Shown piece by piece: positions 1 to 13,559 of a stretch of 64,000 nucleotides of DNA (position 1 is its first letter; each line of letters opens with the position of its first letter). The notes below the pieces were generated by a model that made no database searches, was not told the DNA's origin, and was given only the letters and a program-made list of their open reading frames with translations. This stretch comes from Dipetalonema caudispina (Eukaryota > Nematoda > Chromadorea > Rhabditida > Onchocercidae). The stretch is from contig JABVXV010000240.1 in assembly GCA_013365325.1 (NCBI GenBank), positions 34,032-98,031 on the forward strand. Direction: 5' to 3'. Both the position numbers and the translations under genes were made by a program.

Positions 1-200
1 GATTCTAAATAAGTTTACCAACAACTATTAAATAAAACTATTTTTAATTAATTTATTAAACTAATCCAGCAATAAGGATGTTCTTATATAAACAGCATGA
101 TTAGTTTATTAATTCGCTATCAATTTTAAGAAAATCATTGTAACCTATCGCTAATCATTATAAACAATCATCAGCAAACAATCATAAATTTTAAGCTTAC

Positions 201-1079
201 CGAAAATCACATCGATTAGCATGTCGTTGTGCGCTTATCGCCAATTTGTTTGACCAATGCATTAGTTGCACATCAGTTGCTGGTATCTGAAAGGGTAAAA
301 TTAGAATTTTTAATTTGCTAAACTTTCATTTAATCATTAAATTATGTCCCCAAAATATAATCCATTTTTGAGTAAAAATTTATTTACGTTAAGTGTTTAC
401 TTATGTCAAATATGATTTTCAAAATGTATCATATTTATATCATTCAAACATTTAACTTTAATACGTAATTCTTACAATACTTAAATTAAATTTCTACCAA
501 AAAAAAAAAAAAAAAATTGATTCTTTTTTTTTTTCTTCATGAAATCTTTAATTTTTCCATTTACAAAATAATATTAAAATAATTTGCATAATACAATTAG
601 TGTTAATAAAAACGTACAATTCGTCGAAGTCTATTATGTTCGTTTGTTATCACTTTTTTCATATGCTCATTTAATGGTTTGGAATAAATTAGCATATTAG
701 GATATGAATTTATTGATAAATGATAATATAATGGTGAACGTTTTTCACGTATACGTATCTGTTGTCCTGAAAAAAAAAAAAGAAGTTACAAATGATATTT
801 TACAATTAAAATAAGCGTTTTTTTTTTTTGGAAAAAAAAAGAAGAAGAAATTAATTCTAATTTAATATAATTATATTAATTGTAATTTTTGTAGCGTTGT
901 TTCAAATTGTCTATGGATAAAATTTATATTGTAAATTAATAAATAAATAGTTTATACTTACCAAGAATACGATAATTTGGTTCACTAGCAGAAATCATTG
1001 GTTCAGTACTGCTAGAATTTCCAGTATTTGTTGATCCAAAATGAGCATTGATAGTCCAAAGTAGCAAAAAATACTTCAT
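201..1079 (-). CDS. Secreted CAP/SCP-domain (venom allergen-like) protein, 3' part off the window
   Basis: Three exons keep phase: 1079-962, 766-618 and 286-201. The last ends at a GTAAGC donor, so further exons lie left of the window or are unrecognised in bases 1-200. About 118 residues are visible. Residues 1-17 (MKYFLLLWTINAHFG...) look like a signal peptide. A linker of about 55 residues follows, containing a furin-like R-E-K-R site (46-49). The CAP domain begins near residue 72, with the family's EHNRLRR motif and then MHWSNKLAISAQRHANRC, typical of CAP helices 1 and 2. CAP proteins are secreted and often lipid- or sterol-binding; in nematodes they include abundant venom-allergen homologues and the growth regulator LON-1. 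Which subfamily this is cannot be decided from the visible part. Exon 2 could be misread as ending in a stop just past the GTACGT donor, but splicing there restores the CAP sequence. Confidence 0.85.
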
Positions 1080-1091
1080 TGTAATATAATT

Positions 1092-1096
1092 GCTAA
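1092..1096 (-). promoter_or_regulatory. Candidate spliced-leader acceptor of the CAP gene
   Basis: On the minus strand a run of T followed by TAG ends just upstream of base 1092, 13 bases before the ATG at 1079. This is a strong 3' splice site with no coding exon upstream, so it is probably the trans-splice acceptor; a cis-spliced 5' UTR exon is the alternative. Confidence 0.5.
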
Positions 1097-3978
1097 AAAA
1101 AAAAAAAAATACAAATGAGAATATTTTTAGATGAATGATGTAAAATAGTTTAGTAGCAAGGAAGAAATTTAAATCATCAAGAAAAATAAAAAGGAAATCT
1201 TACATTAATGATAGTTGAAGAAATACTTTTGAAATTTTCGGAGTTTGATCGATCGATGTTCAGAATTTTAGTCGATGATTAGGAAAAATAGGAAATCTTG
1301 ATTTTTTATCAGAATTATTGAAATATGAGATATCTGCAGCTAATTAATTGCTAATTAGCAAATTAATTGAATAGAAAAGAAATGTTCGAAAGCCTTAACA
1401 TTTTATTTTGTTAATAATTAAAAGTTTCAAATTTATTATTTTTTGAAATTACTATTTAAAATATTTCCAATACAGTTGTATAAACGAAGAAAATTGATGC
1501 CAATACCTTATTTGTTTTAATTTCTTTTTTCATATTTCCGAATATTTCATTTCTTCAATTCCAATTTCTTCGTTTAAATTTTAATTTCTTACAGTTGAAA
1601 ATGTTTTCGTGCCTCTTATAATATTTATGCCAAAAATGGCTTTTAAATCTTTTAAAAATTAGCTTGAATATTTGAACTTTAAGTGATTTATTTTTTTTTT
1701 CGTCGAAAACGAAATTTTAGTTAAAAAGTTTTCTATCACATTTATCGAATTTTGGTCAATTTTTTTAGTAATTATCATTTTGTACACTTTCCAAAATTTT
1801 ATGATTATTATCTTTCTTGGTAATATCACGATAATGATATTAATACACAATGATATATAGGATAGTTTAGTTTTTAATTTTGGAATTTTAATTACAATAA
1901 TGAGTTTAATGTATTGAGCTTATATCTTTGTCTTAACAATACTAATTGATAATTATGAATTAATTATATCACTCATCGTAAACTTGCTCTATTTAGAAAG
2001 AAAAAAATGAACAAAGAATGTAATTACTCAATTATTTTATTTAAATGATTCGTTTAACTATTTTTCAAATCATTCCTATTAATTACTTCTATAAGAATAC
2101 ATATATATATATATATCAGAAAATTTTTAAATTTTTTAAATTACTATTAATTTTTCATTTTCTTTTTGTACTGTTTTTTATCTTTTCTTACATTGAATTC
2201 ATTTCCCAATTCAAGGAGAAAATAATTAATGAATAAAAAAAAAAAATAAAAGAATGAACTGAAAAAAAAGCCATCATTACCTTAACCTCATATCATGATG
2301 ACCTTGAATTAGCAACTCAACATAGAAATCCAAGAAATATCGAGTCACCTTCACCCACTTATCACTCAATCATAAACTTGCCACAATTACCACATCCGCA
2401 AAAAATTCGAAACAAATCAAACAAAGAGTATTTTTTTTTTTCATCCAAATACAACATGTAATCAAATTTCAAACGTAAAATTCACGTTATATTTAAATGA
2501 AATAATTTATTTCTACGCTTTCTTATACATTTATTAATAAATTCATAAATTTTTATTCAGTCTTACCTTATTCAACTTATTGTTTATTATTTATTTATAT
2601 ATTTTTTCTACTTCTATTTACCATTTTTTTCTTTTTTTTTGCATTTTCCACTAATTATTTTATTCACTCACATACTTCTTTGCTTCATTATCACTCATAT
2701 TTTTACTTGCACAAGAAGTTTATAATGTTTTGATGTAAAAATTTTTTGAAAATTAACTTTAAAACAAAGTGATCAAAATTAAAATCGAAAAAAAAGTGAA
2801 AGTAAATTGCTGTATTGAACGTATCTGATTTCCGTTTTTCTAACTAAAATAGACGGATTACATCCGATTGACTTAACGATTCTGTCCTTACGAAATTATT
2901 TTCTCTTTCAACATTTATTTTCTTTTTTTCGTCACTCATTTCTTTAAAAATTTTGAAAGAAAAATTTTTTTTTTTTTTTAAATTTATTGATGATAGAAAG
3001 AATGTAGAAGAAGAAGAAAAAGAAAGATAACTGAGCATAAGTTTATTTTATTGAATTCTATCAAAATCTTTCCTTCCTTTTTTTTTTTTCTTCCAGAATT
3101 TCAAAAAAAAAAAATAAATTAATTAATTAATTAACAGCTAGTTATATAGTAAATACGTAGTAATGATAGCGATTAGTGATAATGATAATATTCGTAATCA
3201 GTGGAATAATATCAGATGTGATAAATAATAGAACAATAAGTCGATGATAGTAGTAGTATTTATTACAGTAATATTCGTAATCTTTTTATATAATATCTTC
3301 AAATTTAATTTCAATTTTTTTTTCTTACTATAATTGAAATTTTTAAAAAAATAAACCTTAAATAATGATCATAATAAGGTTGTGCATGCACAATATACAC
3401 GCACCTGTATAAATCGTCCTTGTTTGTCGTCGTCTTATCGTCTGCTAGCAAACTATACCGATTTTAAAACCGTCGTAATTATTACATCTGTTCGAAAAAA
3501 AAAAGAAGCGACAACTCCGCCTTTTTTTCTCACCCATTAATTACACATTTAGGATTTGGGTAAAATTATTCCATTTCCGGTAAATAATTTCTTTTCTTTT
3601 ATTATCGAATTAATTTTTTTTCTTTTCGTATTTTTATCTGAAAGGAAAAAATAGAAATTTTTTTTTTTTTCTGAACAAATTAAACTATAGAAATATGGTT
3701 GAAATTTAAAAAAAAAAAAAAAATTAATCTAAATTGTTTTCTTATTTGATGGATAAAATTAGCATGTTATGGGTGAGATTGATAAGAAAATAAATAGATT
3801 CTGTGAGCAAAATAATTAATAGGATGGTGAAATTATTAAAAAATATTATGATAAAGAATTTTTAATTTTAATAATAAAACTTAAATTTCTGGTAGCAAAA
3901 AAAAAAATATATAATGTCATTAGCATTAATAATGTATTTTCAAAAGTTTTCAAAGACAAAATTTTTGAAGTGAACCAA

Positions 3979-4039
3979 TTATATGACCAAAAGTTCTTCT
4001 TAAACTAATTCGTCGTTATATGACCAAAAGTTCTCCTTA
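3979..4039. repeat. Pair of 24-base direct repeats
   Basis: The copies at 3979-4002 and 4016-4039 share the core TATATGACCAAAAGTTCT and differ by a single T/C, with start points 37 bases apart. They lie in non-coding DNA with no other known feature. Confidence 0.85.
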
Positions 4040-7000
4040 CAATTTTACTGACGAATACCTTTTTATTTGTCATAATTTTTCGAAATCTCATGAAAAATAT
4101 TCAAATTATTCGCATATATGAAAGTAATATTTTAGCGTAGCTAACTTTGTAAGCATTTGCTAACAGGCATAAAGCGAAGTTAATTATTTAATTAATCTTA
4201 AATAAGTAACTGGAACTTAACTCTTTCGTTTCAATCAAGATTAATTTTGTCAAAATTAATTGGAAATTTTGTTTTATCACAATATTACCATATCGTTTGT
4301 TACTTCCAATTTCAGATTATATCCGATCCTGAAATATCAACAAAGCATTAATCTTTTTTTTTTTTTTTTTTGAATAGGAAAATTTTGAAAGAGTTAAAAA
4401 TTATCTTTTTTGTCTCATTTGATTTTTTTTCTTTTCAATTCTCAGTGTTTCAAATTTTTGTTTAAAAATCAAAATTTACAGTGGAAATACTTGCTAACCC
4501 GATATTATCAATTTCTCTTAAACTTTTATAAAAGCATCTTTATTCATTCAGGAAATAAATATTTCATTTAAACTATCAAATAATTTCTATCATTTTTCAT
4601 TTTTCAATAAAAAAGAAAAGAAAAAAAACAAAAAAAAAGAACGAATTCTTTTTCAACAAATAAATGCGTACAAAAAAAAGCACACAATTTTTCACGCATT
4701 ATTAGTTACACTCAGTTAAATTAACATTTAATAATTAGTTTGAAGTAGAAAAAAGCACTTTGAACTTTTAAAATAATTAACTGATCACAATTACAATTTA
4801 TAGCCTTTTTTAATTGCAAACAAAATTTTTCTAAGCTTTATTTGCTTTTTTGACTTTCTTTTTTTCCACTTTTACTTCTCCATCAAATGTCAAAAATTAA
4901 ATAAAATGAAATTTTGCAAATTTTATAGGAATTTTACAAGCGTAACATTTCATAACCAAATATTTTTCTTCTTCTTTTTATAATAGCTAATTAATTATAA
5001 TAATGATCAGAATTTGAACTTTTTCAGAATTTTTTTTGCTTTTTTCTTCCTATTCTTCAAGTTTTTTCCTATTTTAATTTACATGCTTTTGTATAATAAA
5101 AAGAAAAAGTATTATAGGTAAAGATTGCGAAATTTAAATGTTACAGTATTATTTAACCTAAAGAAACAACGTTTTTTGTAAGGTTAGATTTTCAGGTTTT
5201 TTTTGTTCGTGATGAATTCGGCATAAAACATTTTCATGAAACATTTAACCTTCGTATTCTTCCGTTTTACTGATTCACTTATTATTGTCATCAGATCAAT
5301 CAAGAAAAATGATTGTTCTCTTACGGAATTACTGAAATATTACCTGATAATTACTGTTCTGTTATTTCTGAATAATTATTTCGATACTTTATGCTTTTGT
5401 TGTAACATGTGTACTTATTCCGGAAATATTGCTTAATTGATTTCGGAAAAGCTTCGTTTTTTCATCAAAGATATTATCAAGAATAAAATTACATCAATCC
5501 AGTATCTTTGCTTATCTTAATTATATTGTTTAATTACTATCATTTCTTTTTTTTTTTTTTTTTGTAAAATTTCTTTTCTCATATTATTATTGTTGAAATG
5601 CCAAATAATATATTTCAAATATTAATTTAAATAAAGAAAATCAAATAAAGAATTTTTAATTGGACTCTTTTACCTTTATACTTCTATTCTTTTTGAAATA
5701 AAATTGCAAATCATACATAAAAAATTTTTTGCTAAAATCTTGCTTTATTTTGATTACAAAACTGAAATAATTATTTAAATTAGAAATGTTTTAGAAAACA
5801 AATTTTTAATGTATGATATTGCAATCTTATTTCTATTATTCCAATCAAAAAAAAAAAGAAATTAGTATTTTATGTCAAATTTCGCAATATTTCATTAATA
5901 AATTCTGTTTGAGTTAAAATAATTTCTTTCATATTAGAATTCATTTCATATTATTTACACCAACAAAAAATATTTGATAGATAGAAAACAAATTTCAATT
6001 TTCATTCTTATATCTAAATCAAATAATTATTTTTGAGAATTAATCACTCTAAAATTTGACATCACAACTAATAAGTTGACAAATTTTGAAGTGTGATAAA
6101 ATAAGGAAAAAAAAAAAAAAGATAAATTCGAAAATGAATCAGAAATGTAAGAGAAATATAATTGAAAGGTATAACAAATTTGTAAATAATTTGTCATATT
6201 TTTGAAATCCCTCATAGTCTTTACATTATCGAAATTCTTTTTGTTGAATTTATTAAATTAGTTCATTTTTCATTTATAATATATCCGATGTATTCAACCT
6301 TTGATGATAATCTAAAAGAATGAAATTTTAACCTTTTCAAATGAACTATGTAAAGAAATTTTAAATGTCTTAACTTTCTAACCGTATGTAATCAATAGCT
6401 GAATTAGACTTTATACGGATACCTTTCAATCTCTTTGATCAAATTAATTAAATTTTTACTATGATTTTGCCAGTTTCATACCACACTTTCTTTTTTTTTT
6501 TTTGTAGTAAAAATATTTTTAATCAAACATCTTCGGGAAGCAAACAGTTAAATTTAATTTGATTTGAAAGTAAAATACTTAGAAAACTCGAATGACCTTC
6601 CAATTTTCCTAATAGCATTTCCGCTTAACCATTAAAAAAATTTAGTGTTAGTTGAAAAAGAAGGAAGACATACATTATTGCATCACAAATTTTCAATGTT
6701 TCTATCTGACATTACTTCAATTTTATCGTCATTGACACAATTTTTTTTAAATTTTTTAAATAAAATTTTAAACAGCTTAGCTTATCATTGATTAATTTCA
6801 GTCTTTTAATTTACATAATATGCAAATAATTAAGGATTATTCAAAAAAAAAAAAAAAAAAATCAGATCTTTGCCATTTCATGAATATGCTTATGTAGATA
6901 TTCTCATAGCATTATATTTTCACTTATTCATTTTATAGAATTGAATTTTATGCTATTGAATATTACAAATTTAAATTTTTGCTATTCTATTTCTTTAAAA

Positions 7001-7277
7001 AAAAAAAAGATTGAAAATATAAAAAAGAAATGAAATTATATTGGTTAAAATAATGATAATATGAACACACACACATACACAAATATTTATCATCAAATTA
7101 CAACAAAGAGATGAAATATTTCTGTTCCAATGTTCCAGTTTTACAGTAAAATATTTTAATTACATCTCTCTCTTTCCCTCTCTCTCTCTCTCTGTCTTTT
7201 TTTCATATATATATCGCGTTGTTTTACGTATGAAATGGACAAGGAGACTTTGTGACGACTTTAAGAGAAATTTTCAC

Positions 7278-7302
7278 GATCATATATATATATATATATA
7301 TA
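7278..7302. repeat. (AT)n microsatellite
   Basis: About 12 uninterrupted AT units lie in the intergenic stretch. CT-rich tracts lie roughly 100 bases upstream (near 7164-7193) and 240 bases downstream (near 7545-7580). Confidence 0.8.
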
Positions 7303-8552
7303 CCACATTATTACAGGTTCTCAAATAATTGAATTCATTTAAACTTTTCTTTCAATTACTACTTGTCATTTATTTTATCAATTAAACAAATAAATGTTAG
7401 GTATTCAATACGTTCATTTCCGGTGTCTTTTAATCTCATCATGTCTACTAATTTGTGTTAATTTAATGATTAAATGAAAAAAAAAAAAAAAAAAAAAAAA
7501 GACAAGAATGAGAAAAAAATTTGAAAAATTTTTTCAATTTACCTTCTCTTTCTCTCTCTCTCTCCCTCTCTCTTTCTCTCCATTATTCCCCGTTCATTAA
7601 ATTAATACAGTTAGTTAGAATTTTATAAAAAGATGTTAATAATTGGTAAAAAACAAAAATTTAATGAAACCTGATATGATAAAATTAGAATACATTTGCA
7701 TTAAATTTTGAATTTATGATATAATATGATAACAACAGTGAGAAGGATATGAATTTTAGCATTAGCAGACAAAAAAAGTAAAATATCATTAAATATTAAT
7801 CGAAAATTTTACTAATATATATTAATGTTAAATTAAAATTGAAGATATTCCATGTATTATGCTTTCCCTTTGATCATATAAACATAATTATGGTTGATGG
7901 ATTGTTTAGATGATCGATTCATGCAAAATAAGCTACATTAGCTACATCATTAGTGATATTAATACGGCTGATTTGAAGAATGATTATGAGATAGCATTTC
8001 TTGATTGTGAAAGATGTCAGATTGCTGTCAGATCTATCACTTTCTAACATAATAAATAGTGCCATCGATCTTGAAGAATCTTTTTAACAACTACTGTAAA
8101 TTGTATCTGTGGTCATTTATGATGAATGATGATAAAGCGATTTATTTTAGTTTTTTATCCTTCACTATTAAATCAACAATATTTATCGTTTTCCCAAAGA
8201 TGGATAAAGAGAAAAACACACACATATGTGATGGATACACTCCCTTATCAACTAGCCAATAGTGCATTAATCGAGATATTTTCTTCAGATTTCACTAAAA
8301 CTTACAATTTACTATAGCGAGAAGCCAAAAATGTGATATATGTCCGGAAAAGAGAACTTGAGAAAAAGAGGAGAATGGGTAAGTAAGAAATTAGAAAGAA
8401 TTGAGCCAAACTTGCTGCCTTGAACAAAATACTTCCATATAAAGCGAACGAAAAAAAAGATTAACATTTATCTCATTCGAGAGTTAATCTTCACATAAAG
8501 ACGAATCCTATAGAGCAACACGAATTAATTAGGTAATTAGGATGGTGGAATA

Positions 8553-11500
8553 CTATCGTTCTACCACTTCCGAACAATTTTTCTCGATTGCTTTACGCAG
8601 ATGATTTTTGTATGTGAAAATATCACCATCCCATTTCGTGACTGTTTGCTTATCACATACCCATATCTCCTCAGCTACCTAAAAACAAAAAATGCCAATT
8701 ATTTCAATTAACAAAATAATTACGTTACATGTGGGTTGCAAAATTAGTGTTGATGTGCTAATATTAACAAGCAATATTGATGACTGTATCATCAGAATGA
8801 ATACAGACGATTAATAAAAACGAAAGGTAATTCAGAGATACTAATTAAATAAAAAACCCACCTGATGTACTAAACGAAAATCGTGAGAAACCAGAATCAT
8901 CCCTCCTCGAAAACAATTAATTGCCTCTGCTAATGCATCAATACTTTCTAAATCTAGATGATTGGTAGGTTCATCAAGCAGCAAAAGATGCGGTTGCTGC
9001 CATGCCAACCAAGCAAATGATACCCTACATCGTTGTCCATCTGACAGTTGTTTCATTGGGCAAACCTTTAAAAACTTACTGAACAATAAAGGAAGATAAA
9101 ATTACAGCCGAAAGAAGATGAGATACTGTGATGTGATAGAGATGGATAATCGCATAAACAGCATAGGAAAATCTTGGCATTTTATATAATTAATAGCTAA
9201 TCTATGAACAGACCTGTTCTCTCCCAGTCAATCCATAACGTCCGATAATTTTCCTCATTTCCTCTTTCTCTTTAACTTCTGGAAAAGACATCATCAAATA
9301 TTCCAAGGCAGACTTTTCCAGTGGCAATTCTTCGTGCAAATGCTATAAATTAACTGTAAATTGAAACGGCTAAAATCAATCATTTAGTATGAAGTATCAA
9401 AGTGGAATCGATAGAGATACTGCTGGAAAAAAGATAAAAATACGGAATGAAAAAGTCGATTCAATTAATGTAAATCTGAAATTTAAGGAATAATGGTTCT
9501 TGCTTGTCTTACTGTCATCACTTAACGAACCTGATGATAGCGCCCTATTTTGCAATGTGAATGACGCCTTATCAGGCCATTTGATGGCATTACATCGCCT
9601 GATATCAACTTCAATAAGGTCGATTTCCCTGCTCCATTCGGGCCAACCAGCGCAATACGAGTATCAAGATCTATTCCAAAGTCGAGATCCTTGTAGATTA
9701 ATGACTGAAATATAGTTACCACTTTTGCTTCACCAGTTATTTATCAAATCGAAAAAGCAAAAGCGCAGTCGTTCTGCCTGATATTTAAGTATTTTTTGTA
9801 ATTCAGCAAATATATCCTCTTTGCGCGAACATTTCCCAAAAAATTTTTTTATTGATGGAATTTTTTCACGAAATCAGACTTCAAATTCTAATGAACAATC
9901 GATTTTTTAAAAATAAAACAGTACTTACAGTTTTTTCATTATATTGAAAAGATACATGCTGCACCATTATAACCGGAGGTGGAATTGTACCGGGATCAAA
10001 AAAATAAAACTGCTTTACCTGAAAAGTGAACGAAGATAACAACTTACTTCTTTATACACAACAAAGAAATTTAGAGTTGGCTGTGTTTCCAAAATGTACA
10101 AAATAAACCTTTTCGACAACAACTTTTTCGGTTAATCCAACAGCTACCATCTTAGCCATTGTTTTCTCTTTGCTCTGAGCTTGACGAGCAAGTTTAGCGC
10201 TGCCGTGCCCAAACCTGGCGATGTAATCCTGCACAAAATTTTAGGATGAAATTTTGTTGAAATTTTTTACTTATCAATGAACACATATCTAGTCTATAAA
10301 CTGACAGAAAATCAAACGAAATAAGTTCAAAAAAAACTAACTTTCATGTGCTGTAATTGATCTTGCTCCCACTTGTAACGTTTCATTTGGTTTTCAAGCA
10401 GCTCAGTCCGGGTACGTACATATGTATCATAATTACCCTAAAAATATTTCATTGTTCATTCACTCTCATTCCCACTAATAACTTCTGACAAACGAATAAA
10501 TGTTCAACCGGTACACTGTAACTCTTCCTATTCAGTATGCAGCTAGATGACCATCAAAGTTCATAATATGATCAAGTCCCAATTCTTCCCTTCCCCTCTT
10601 TTTCCTGCACTTGAGATGTTTATTTCAAAAAGTCAAAAGTATAAAATTGTTACACTGAAGAGAAATAAATGGAAGCAATGAATAACATTTCAAATACTAA
10701 AGAATTAAACTCACTCCATAATACTCTAATTTCTTTTGGAACAAATGAATGATATTTGTGCAGACACCATTCATAAAATCCTGTGAATGTGAAACGATCA
10801 ATAAAGTCCTTTTGTACCTTAAAAATGCAAAAGAACTGATATTTCATTGTTTTATGAGAACGATCAAGTAAAGAGGTCGCAACTATCCTAAACTCCTGCC
10901 ATCTCCTTCAATAGAAAAGAGGACTGAAGGTATTACAAGCCTCGCTAACTTGATTATCACGTGAGACTACAGTTTCGACCAGATCTGTTAAACTTCGGTA
11001 TAAGTAATATACTACAAATGTTAGATATCGGCAAAGGATGCCGCAATAATATGAGGAAATGGCTAGGTTTTATCCCAAATGATCCAAAAATATAACAAAA
11101 TTCGACATACGCGGCAAGTTCTTTCTCAAGCCATACACAAGCTTCCAAATCAAGATGATTGGTCGGTTCGTCCAATAACAGCAATGATGGTTTTAGATAC
11201 AGTGCCCGTGCTAATGCAATTCGCATTCGCCAGCCTCCTACAACACACAGTATAATGTCGTCTACGACCCAAATTTAAAACAACATTCTAGCTTTATAAT
11301 GAATGACAAAACCTAAAATTTATACAAACCTGAAAAATCTTTGCATTTCTTAAGCATCATTTGCCTAGTGAAACCAAGACCATATAATATTTCGGCAGCC
11401 TTTGCTTCCGCTCTATCAGCATCCATTTCTTCTAAGCGATCATAGATATCTAATAGCTTTTCCTGACTTTCTGCAAAATAGATATCCGGATATATTTCCA

Positions 11501-13522
11501 TCAGTGAAATCTTTCTGAACAGCAATATATGGAAAGTTACGAACCATCGTCCGATGAAGCCGCCAATTCCTCAGCTTGCTTCTCGAGTGCTTTTCTCTGT
11601 TCATCAACATCGCATACTACCTTCAATAACTTCTGACTAAGTTACAGTCCATATCACTTATTTATTGCGTTTATTAAATTTATAATAATTCAAAATACTC
11701 GAAATCTTATTTTAAATGTACACACCTTTAAGGCACTATCATTACAAGCAGCCATTTCACGAGACACCAAGAACATATCCACGTGATCAGGAATTGGCAT
11801 TTCCCGACGAAATATTGCTTGCATTAAAGTAGACTTTCCTAAAATAAACCAGTAAGTAAATACACTGACAAGCTACAATAATTTTTCTTTAAAAAAAACA
11901 TTTGCAAAACTAACCACTTCCATTTAAACCAATAAGTCCATAACGGCGTCCCATGTTTAATTCAAGTTTTGTATCCGTTACAATTTCACGACCATGAAAT
12001 GTCACCGTGAGTCCTTCTATTTTGAGATCCATAGATCTGAATTTACATAATTTCTAGAGATTTTACAAAAAAAAATATTGATTTCAATCTGACAACTAAC
12101 GAAAATTTATTCAACATTTATGCAAGCGACTAAAAGGAAACTTCAGAAAAGCGATCTCATCCCCACATATTTAGTCCCACTTTATGATAAGAAGTAATTC
12201 CATCAGAAACTACTTATCAGAGTTGTTTCGAAGTATTTTAATTTTTAAGTCCTTCTAAATGCTGATAAAATTCTTTTTCTTTTCAAAAAATTACAACGGA
12301 TGAGAAGTCAGTGCTCCTGCAACGGATCTGGCTTTCGCATTTTCCAATTCCATTTTTTCAAGCATCGCAGCAGCTACATCGATAACATCATTCATTGACG
12401 GAGCTTCCTCGAAAGTGTCTGCAATGTACAGTAATTTATTAATTTAACTCAACATTCTGCAATCTCCAATGATTCATGGACAAATCGCATGTATTCTTCT
12501 TCATACATATTAAAAAGAAAAAACTTAGAACCCACAAAAAAATCTAAACGCAAAATTTTAATTTGACTTTCTGCACAAGTTCCACTTTTTGCTGGATAGA
12601 CGTAAAAGCCCCATCACATTGGAACTTGCACTATAAAGTGTGACATTTCTACTATGCCATTCTTTATTGTTAAACGCTTTATTGGCAGTGTTAGTGACAA
12701 GGAAAAATTAATGAGATTTAATAAATGATTACCACCATTTTGCATACGTAGGCTTTGCTCTCGAGTAGATGAACCGACACCTTCGTTATTCTCCTGCAAA
12801 AATATTACATGAAAGCCTACGATGGACATACAATATAAAAATTATATGATGGGTACATCCAAATGTTAACTTCTTGACTGTTACTGGATATAATTCTAGG
12901 GAAAATGTTCTCCATATAACATAATTTTCATTAATACGATCAAATACTTACCTGTTGAAAAAAGCTTAAACTAACAGCTCCTTTTCTTTTTTTCCGATCA
13001 AATTATGTGAAATAGTTAAGTTAATTTTTTAGTTCACTAAAGATTCAAAAATGTTAAGTATATTTGAATATACACATGGCACCTGCATTAAATGTAACAT
13101 AGATTATCTTCCAACCTCCTAGTTAATTAAACTACTGGTGAAGTTTCATATATTTATACCATACAAATTATACATATGTAAGATATTAAACTGTACCGTA
13201 CTTCAAACTTCAAGCACATGGTAGGATATGATACATTCCAGATATCATGTAATTACTATACTATGCTTTATCACCATTTACTTTGGGTAGGTATCGGATA
13301 AGGTCCTTTGAATACATTTTACTTTCTAAACATGTAAGAGAAACAAAAAAAAAAAAATACAATACACTAATTATCATAATCCTATCAAATAGCTCTATTA
13401 TTGTAAAGTTAAGGATAACAACGATTTCGCTAACTTACCAATTTTGGATCGCGGACTTTAGTACGATTCTTAGCTGCTTGTTTCTTTGCCGCATCACGTC
13501 GTTTTTTCGCATCCGAAGGCAT
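8553..13522 (-). CDS. abcf-2: ABC-F family twin ATPase, ABCF2 orthologue
   Basis: Sixteen exons give 633 residues, close to human ABCF2: 13522-13439, 12793-12733, 12418-12295, 12036-11915, 11838-11726, 11632-11545, 11470-11330, 11237-11111, 10817-10715, 10437-10342, 10228-10109, 10018-9929, 9704-9531, 9342-9214, 9065-8862, 8678-8553. The N-terminus ([20 protein letters not shown]) is basic, as in ABCF2/ARB1. Domain 1 has Walker A GLNGSGKS near residue 127, signature SGGW (244-247) and Walker [13 protein letters not shown] with D267-E268. Domain 2 has GPNGAGKST (444-452), LSDGQ (531-535) and a second Walker B with D555-E556. There are no membrane segments. ABC-F proteins act on ribosomes; the yeast counterpart Arb1 takes part in ribosome biogenesis. 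Both ATP sites look intact. Exon 9 uses an AAG acceptor and reads straight through VSHSQDF. The gene diverges from the ADP/ATP carrier. Confidence 0.96.
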
Positions 13523-13554
13523 CGATTATCAAACTATGTTTTTGTTTGCCCAAG

Positions 13555-13559
13555 TCTAA
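13555..13559 (-). promoter_or_regulatory. Candidate spliced-leader acceptor of abcf-2
   Basis: The minus strand reads AATTTTAG and then the leader, which starts at 13555, 33 bases before the ATG. The short leader and absence of an upstream exon fit trans-splicing. Confidence 0.45.

Larger units (their letters stand above)
1097..8552. other. Gene-poor AT-rich stretch between the CAP gene and abcf-2
   Basis: I see no supportable coding exon here. All open frames are short, low-complexity and lack splice-bounded homology. The stretch holds many poly-A/T runs, an (AT)n at about 2100-2116 and 7278-7302, an AATT tandem at about 3117-3134, CT-rich tracts near 7164-7193 and 7545-7580, a direct repeat at 3979-4039, and a less AT-rich island at 3380-3500. 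The left part probably contains the CAP gene promoter. The final few hundred bases are the likely 3' UTR of abcf-2. Confidence 0.6.

Noticed and set aside
618..766. Stop codon soon after the EHNRLRR motif of the CAP gene, suggesting a truncated pseudogene
   Set aside because: A GTACGT donor precedes that stop, and splicing to 286 restores the CAP motif in frame.
5236..5436. 66-codon plus-strand frame rich in hydrophobic residues and Cys
   Set aside because: It resembles the Phe/Ile/Leu-rich products that AT-rich DNA yields by chance and has no splice partners.
8059..8317. Two overlapping plus-strand frames downstream of abcf-2
   Set aside because: They fall in the probable abcf-2 3' UTR region, have no homology, and overlap each other in different frames.
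10715..10817. An apparent acceptor inside abcf-2 exon 9 (CACATTCACAG before GATTTTATG)
   Set aside because: Splicing there would remove the conserved SHSQ residues. Reading from the AAG acceptor at 10817 gives [20 protein letters not shown], matching the family without a gap.
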